Positions 58,814 through 64,000 of a DNA stretch of 64,000 nt are shown one piece after another (the first letter of the stretch is position 1; every line of letters starts with the position of its first letter). The notes under the pieces were generated by a model. It did not search any database and was not told the DNA's origin. It was given only the letters and a program-made list of their open reading frames with translations. The DNA comes from Malania oleifera. Its lineage: Eukaryota; Streptophyta; Magnoliopsida; Santalales; Ximeniaceae. The DNA is taken from positions 25,740,182 through 25,804,181 of the forward strand of contig NC_080417.1 of NCBI RefSeq assembly GCF_029873635.1, in the 5' to 3' direction. Made by a program: the position numbers and the translations under genes.

Positions 58814-60095
58814 TTGTTTCTTTTTGTTTCCTGGTTCCCTCATGAACTACCTACTAAAATCCATTTTCCTAAATCCATCTTCACCATGGCAAGGCTTTTA
58901 AAATGTATGGATGCGCAGGAAGTCAGTTACATGGATGACAACTGGTTTCTCTCAGCAATTGCCAGAACGAGATACATGAGGGACTTTTGTCCCAAGGAGG
59001 TCGTCTTAGGTAAAATTCTTGACCTAACTTTTATGGAGCAACACTTTAGGACTATAATGGACATGTTTAGGCGTCAGGCTTGGGACTCATTCGTGTCCTA
59101 CTAGCCCAAAGGTATTAACCCACATTTGTTAAATTATTTTTGCTAACCTGGGTCATAAGGATAATGGATGCTACTCCCAAGTTATGAAAACCGATATAAG
59201 GTTTGATGCCAACTACCTGGTTGTACCCCTTAACATTTAGAGGGGAGAATTTGAGTGTCTTGATGTAGTATCTTCTTGGATAAATGAACAGGATTTAATG
59301 TTGAGAGTTTTGCAAATTTTGTGATGACAGTTCCAGATGCTAACGCTAATCATCCTCTAGATTATAGGTCCTTCAACCTAGAGGCTAAGATTGTTCATCA
59401 TTTGATTACTTATAATATCTTGCCTAGAGTTGGTTCAAGGGTCTATGTGTCCTATTTGGATTGTTTTGTCATGTGGTGTCTTTTCACCGGAAAGAAATTG
59501 GACCTGTCAAGCTTGATGATTTAGTGGGTACTTTTTAGGAATTTTGGCTGCAAGATTATCATGTCATATGGAGGGATATTTAACAAGGTGTTTCGGAACA
59601 TAGAAGTGACCAGATCAAATGTTGTTGTGCTTAAGAGAAGAAGGAACATAGACATGTTCTCCTCAGTCACTTTAAGGCTTATGGGACAAGAATTACTTCG
59701 AAATAAGTGGTTGCCTGCTGCCGGCAGAAGATAGGTTGACCAGCACGAAATTCCATAAGATCAGCCACAGCAACCACCGTAGCCTCCGCAGGCATCATAT
59801 ACTGATTTAATAACTACCATCACAAGTGTTGCTTCTTCCTTTATTGAGTTCAGAAAGTCCCAATTCTATATCACACAGTCTCTTCAGATAGACATTAGGG
59901 AGTTGGCCTCATCATCTCATGCTTAGTATACAGCTCTGCAGAATGAGTTCAGAGAGTTTGCTGTCTCCTTAGAGCGGAGACACAGAGAGCTAGAGAGCGT
60001 CATGCTTGTTCACTTCAATGAGTTGAACGATCACATTCATGAGTTGAACAATGAAGGAGATGATGAGATGGACATAGCCAGAGATGAGGCATGAT
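58814..60095 (+). pseudogene. env-like gene of Sirevirus S, decayed
   Basis: 58814-59104 is open (96 codons): VSWFPHELPTKIHFPKSIF, MDDNWFLSAIARTRYMRDFC and QAWDSFVSY, the conserved start of the env-like/second ORF found downstream of pol in several Sireviruses. After a stop and frameshift it continues with NPHLLNYF, LGHKDNGCYSQVMKTDIRFD (59110-59220), a middle part (59321-59524, 59525-59730), and a C-terminal coiled coil (LQNEFREFAVSLERRHRELE, then HFNELNDHIHELNN and an acidic tail) ending at 60095. Its role is unproven in any plant element. It lies upstream of the 3' LTR, as in SIRE-type elements. Confidence 0.7.
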
Positions 60096-61323
60096 CTTCT
60101 GATGATGGAAATAGTGCATAGGCCTTGGGAGAACATCATGAACCAATTTGTTTTTCTTATCTCTTTATTTGCTTACTTTTTATCATGGTTTGTATATATA
60201 AACATCATACATTATCCTATTTTCTTTCATCGATTGCATTGCATATTCACCCACTATCTATTTTGCACATCTGATGGTAGGTCATTATTAATAGTTACTG
60301 TAGATTGTTGAACTAATAATATTGATGTCTATTTTACTTTATCATGCATCGACTGTCACTACTATTTCTACTTTACTGATTATATCTGGAGCGCCACCTG
60401 TGTGGCTGATGTAGTGATTTGTAATGCTGGTGCATATTCTATGTGCCTTTTATAACTTATAGGTTTGGAAAATGTCCATTTTATAGATGGAATGCTGCCA
60501 AAATTTTGACAAAAATTTTCCCAAATTAAAACCATGTTCAAAGATGATTATGTTGAAATAAATGTTAAAATATTTTTGAACGATAAGTGAAAAAAAACTA
60601 AATATTAAACTTCATCCATACATAATCATCATTTACTTAGAGGGAGCTGAGCTCCAATTGTAGAGAGAAGGCATAAAAGACTCATTTGTATCACGTTTAG
60701 CTATTTAAGCGTTGAGGCTTTTTTGAGAACCTTGAACATCATATCTAGTTTCTTAAAAGTATACAAATTGATATGGATTGTTCTAGGTTATGAGTATTAT
60801 TTCATGCCTTGATATCTTTCTTGCTGATGCATCTGTGGTCTCTAGACAACCTATACTGGTTGACAGTTTTGATATGAATTGATTAATATCCAGTATTGTT
60901 GTTTTTTTTTTTAATCCAAAATGAGCCCTTAGACTCTTAACATACAAGTGAAATTATCCTTGATGAGTGTAAGCAAATCATAGCATCTAAGCTAGGACTC
61001 AAATTGAAAGGGGGAGCATCAAATATCAAATTTCCATCTTGTTATCCTCACTAACATCTGTTATGAATTCAGTGTGGCATGTGAAAGATTATGTTGTTTT
61101 CTTTGAAAATCTTAAGTTAAAATTTGTTGTTTTGCCACAATCATTTATATAGTCATCGATCCTTGTTTTGAACTGTCTGATATATTTAGGATCTTTGTGG
61201 TTGATTTTTCTAGTCATTATTATGTATATGCTTGAAATGCTAAACTAGAAAAATATTGCTTGCATGATCTTTAAAGTTTCTTTTTCAGCAAGCATCCCTA
61301 GTACTTCTTGACAATATCATAAG

Positions 61324-61380
<57 letters not shown>

Positions 61381-61822
61381 TTACATATATATTTTTTTGT
61401 ATTTGGCAAGAAACGGTTTTACATGTAACAAGTCTTATTTTCTTGCTTATGTGCCTTAATGATATATCTTTAAAATTATTTTTATGCCCAAAATACTATA
61501 TGATAAAAAGTGGGAAATGTTTTTCAAATGGGGAGTTCTCTTTTGCTAAGTTTGTTTTACATGACAAATTTTTTTTTCTTAACCCTTTTTGTTGATGCCA
61601 AAAGGGGGAGAACTTATATGAGCAAAATGTATGTGTTGCATACATGTTTGCATTTGTACCTTATTGCTAAAAATGAATGCATTTATTTTGAATTGTCTTC
61701 TTTCGTTAATATGCGTGCACTATATTGCTTAAATTTAATTTATGCATATTCTTAAGGAGAGTCTTTTTAGGCTAAACCTCATTTTACTCTTGTGCATTTG
61801 TCATCATCAAAATGGGAGAGAT
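60096..61822 (+). other. 3' untranslated region of element S with three polypurine tracts
   Basis: No supported ORF. Polypurine tracts are at 61006-61020 (GAAAGGGGGAGCATC), 61598-61612 (CCAAAAGGGGGAGAA) and 61809-61822 (AAAATGGGAGAGAT). The last one touches the LTR. Multiple PPTs are a known Sirevirus trait. An (AT)n microsatellite occupies 61327-61379. Confidence 0.75.
61327..61379. repeat. (AT)n microsatellite
   Basis: 53 bases of uninterrupted AT in the 3' region of element S. Confidence 0.95.
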
Positions 61823-63714
61823 TGTTGACTTTTTGAGTTTGATCCCTGATTTTGTTAATAACAAACTGCAAGTTACTAATGTGTGTGCCTAAGTATTTTT
61901 TGAATAGGTTAATCATTCAGAACACTCACATGAAAGTAATGTGGTTGCCAAAAAGACCTTAAAGAGCACATATTCCTAGCATAATTCATGGGATTTTGAA
62001 GAGCAAAAGAAAGAAGAAGAAGATTTTCATTGTATTACTTTTAGTTTTTAATTTGGTCTGTAATATATTTGCATGACATGCATGATGGATTGCATAAACT
62101 CAAAAAGACCATAGAATGACTATGGGAATCCCTCAAGCAATTAGGTTAATAATTAACATTAATAGGGATTTAACTTGGGTCTTTATTTCGATTAAATATG
62201 ATTTGTGGACAAATTCAGCCAACTAAACCTTGGCAGTATAATTGCCTTAGTCGAATGAATTGGGTGGAAGTCAACATTTTGACTTTACTCGGTCGATTGC
62301 ATCTTTTTGAATGCATCTTCCACAGTCAACTGAAGTGACACATGTCTGACCCTGAACAACTTAGTTGATTGAACCATTAGTTCAAAATTGCCTTGGTTGA
62401 CCAAACCTCGAAGGGTTCATAAATCGCCCTAAGTTAGTCGACCGAACCTTCATATCAAAATCTTCACGGTCGATTGAACTTGACAATTGGATTGACCGAA
62501 CTTAAAATATAATCAACTGAACTCTCGGGTTAAACATTTTTAACTATAGTGAAAAAAGGTTAATTTTAATTAACCTTCATTAATTTTTTCTAAAAAAACT
62601 CATATATCCCTCAACGGTCATATTTTTATGAATGTCTATATATATTAGTTCATTTGGAAAGATTAACAAGAGATTAGCAAACATCATTAGCCAAAATCCT
62701 CTGAATTTTCAAATACTCATATAAGCTAAAATCCCTCTCTTACTCATTCTACTTGCTAAAATCTTTTGGTAAGAGTATTATTGAGATTGTTCATATTAGC
62801 TTACACTCTCATCGTATTTGTTTGATATTGATTTTATTGAAAGAAAGCTTGAGAGTTCCCTTGTGATTTAATTCATAAGTTTTCATTGGAAATACTCTCT
62901 AGAACTTGTGAATCTTGCATTATTGTTGCAACTATTCAAAGGCTTTTTTTTTTTTTTGTGATATTGTGAAATATTTTTAAAACAAGCTTGATATTCAAAT
63001 ACCTCTCACACTTATTTGATAAATTATCTTTAAGATATTTGCTTGTGGTCTTGAGATCTTTGAGGATATTACTTGTGATTTATATACGAACATATCTTAA
63101 CTCAAAGATTCATTCATAACACACTCTCACATATTGCTTGATAATATTGACATTGTCTTGAGAGTTGTCATATTTAGACTTCACTGAGCTTATACATTCA
63201 TATCATACTGAAGTGCGATTTGTAGTTGTATTCAGCATACTTTTGTACATCATCTGCTTAGTTTAGAAGTACCTCTGTTTGTACACGAATTTGATATTAC
63301 TGGTTGTATTCCCAACGGGTTGTCGGAAGAGGGAGCTAGCCCTATGAATAGTCCCAGATTGGATTAGACCTAGTTAAGAGAACTAGGTGCACCAGCCTGT
63401 AAGGTGTTGTAAATGGTGTCGCTCCACCCATTAAGTGAGTAATAGTGGTAATCCTTGGACTTGCGAGCTGAGGTGGAGACGTAGGCAGTATTGGCCGAAC
63501 CCTGATAACATTTCTTGTGCCTGCTTTGAATTTCCGCACTTTAAATTCTAGGACTTGAATGTTTGCATTTAATTGTTTAAATATTTTATTGGGTTTATGA
63601 TTATATAGAAAGACCCTAGGTTTGTGTAATACTATTTAAGGAATTTGAATTGAACTAAGAGCAAGTTTAAATTTCTAATTCACCCCCCGTCTTGGGAATA
63701 CACCAATTCCAACA
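61823..63714 (+). repeat. 3' LTR of element S (R2)
   Basis: 1892 bp, TGTTGACTTTTTGAG to CAATTCCAACA, uninterrupted; it serves as the reference for rebuilding the split R1. TATA box at 62638-62645. No gene. Confidence 0.88.
62215..62530 (+). promoter_or_regulatory. U3 motif array in LTR R2
   Basis: About ten degenerate copies of GGTCGACTGAAC / TAGTCGACCGAACC (for example TCGGTCGATT, TAGTCGACCGAACC, CGGTCGATTGAAC, ATTGACCGAAC), ending about 110 bases before the TATA box. It matches the R1 array at 19880-20170. Confidence 0.65.
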
Positions 63715-64000
63715 CACGTGTCATGATATGAGCCAAGTGCTTCGGGGGAAATGTGGTTTGATCTAAGCCATCCAAATTGTGTTTTCTTTGGATGGTTGGA
63801 TCACTGCCACATCAGTGATCCTTGGCAAGTGATCTAAGCCATTCGGGTGATGCCACATGGCATTGTAATGCCATGCTGATGTCACCATGCTACAATGAAT
63901 TTTATTAATAATAATAGAAATGACAATAATAAGGGTGCAATGTGTCACAACTCTAGGTGGACACGTGTTCCACTATCCTAAACTGGTTGATTAGGTTCAG
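63715..64000. repeat. Right flank of element S, related to 16990-17267
   Basis: No ORF. It contains TGTGTTTTCTTTGGATGGTTGG, similar to the left flank of S (TGTGTTTTCTCTGGACGGTTGG), and then an AATTTTATTAATAATAATAG stretch with a counterpart at 17149-17230. Probably the continuation of the LTR X in which S landed. Confidence 0.4.

Larger units (their letters stand above)
17268..63714 (+). mobile_element. Sirevirus-like element S, host of the nested cluster
   Basis: The outermost element of a 46.4-kb nest. The 5' LTR (17268-31035, split by R3 and element B) and the 3' LTR (61823-63714) align well by eye; both begin TGTTGACTTTTTGAG and end CCAACA. Its own parts add up to about 8.5 kb: LTRs of 1.85 and 1.89 kb, PBS at 31038, gag at 31089-31961, env-like gene at 58814-60095 and three polypurine tracts before the 3' LTR. 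Protease, integrase and RT are absent; the gap coincides with LTR R4. Flanking pentamers AACAT and CACGT are only a weak match as a target duplication. Confidence 0.75.

Noticed and set aside
60084-60311. Possible transmembrane tail of the env-like protein
   Set aside because: It is in another frame after a stop, in AT-rich DNA where hydrophobic codons are expected by chance; too weak to annotate.

Overview
This is a plant nuclear sequence, most likely from an angiosperm with a large, repeat-rich genome (probably a woody eudicot, though the sequence does not settle that). It is AT-rich. I see no host protein-coding gene, tRNA, rRNA or ncRNA gene. Almost everything can be assigned to LTR retrotransposons: Ty1/copia (mostly Sirevirus-like, called Maximus/SIRE in plants) and Ty3/gypsy (Athila-like, a chromodomain Tekay/Del-like element, and a Tat/Ogre-like non-autonomous element).

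Layout. 1-1589 is the 3' half of a Ty1/copia element with its 3' LTR. 1590-3655 is featureless AT-rich DNA that runs into the end of an Athila-type LTR. 3656-5550 is an Athila-like gag (element C, + strand) joined head-on to element A (5551 to about 10325, - strand), a related Athila-like element that has lost its reverse transcriptase. About 10325-14018 is a - strand Sirevirus (D: gag, PBS and 5' LTR), followed by a second Sirevirus LTR (E, 14019-15847). 15848-17267 looks like part of a further - strand LTR (X).

17268-63714 is one large nest. The host is an old Sirevirus (S, + strand). Its two LTRs lie at 17268-31035 (split) and 61823-63714, with a decayed gag at 31089-31961, an env-like gene at 58814-60095 and no visible pol. 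Its 5' LTR was broken by a solo LTR (R3, 17384-19608) and by a 9.7-kb Athila-like element (B, 21003-30689, TSD AGACC). Between its gag and env-like gene sits another Sirevirus LTR (R4, 32236-58272). R4 was split by a chromodomain gypsy element (F, 33671-57642, TSD ATATA). Inside F's integrase region sits the youngest insertion, element G (37465-52027, + strand).

G is the most interesting feature. It is 14.6 kb long with near-identical 3.45-kb LTRs, a perfect PBS, a PPT and an intact 479-residue gag, but no pol. In place of pol it carries about 1.8 kb of tandem repeats whose units are small stem-loops. The loop is conserved and the stem changes by paired substitutions. G is also flanked by a 44-bp target duplication instead of the usual 5 bp, and its 3' LTR lacks the last five bases.

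A second theme is regulatory. Six Sirevirus-type LTRs and three chromovirus-type LTRs all carry arrays of short, CG-containing near-palindromes just upstream of the TATA box, with a different motif in each family. Damage in the old elements is mostly C-to-T or G-to-A (PBS mismatches, catalytic Asp to Asn, in-frame stops), as expected for methylated and silenced DNA.
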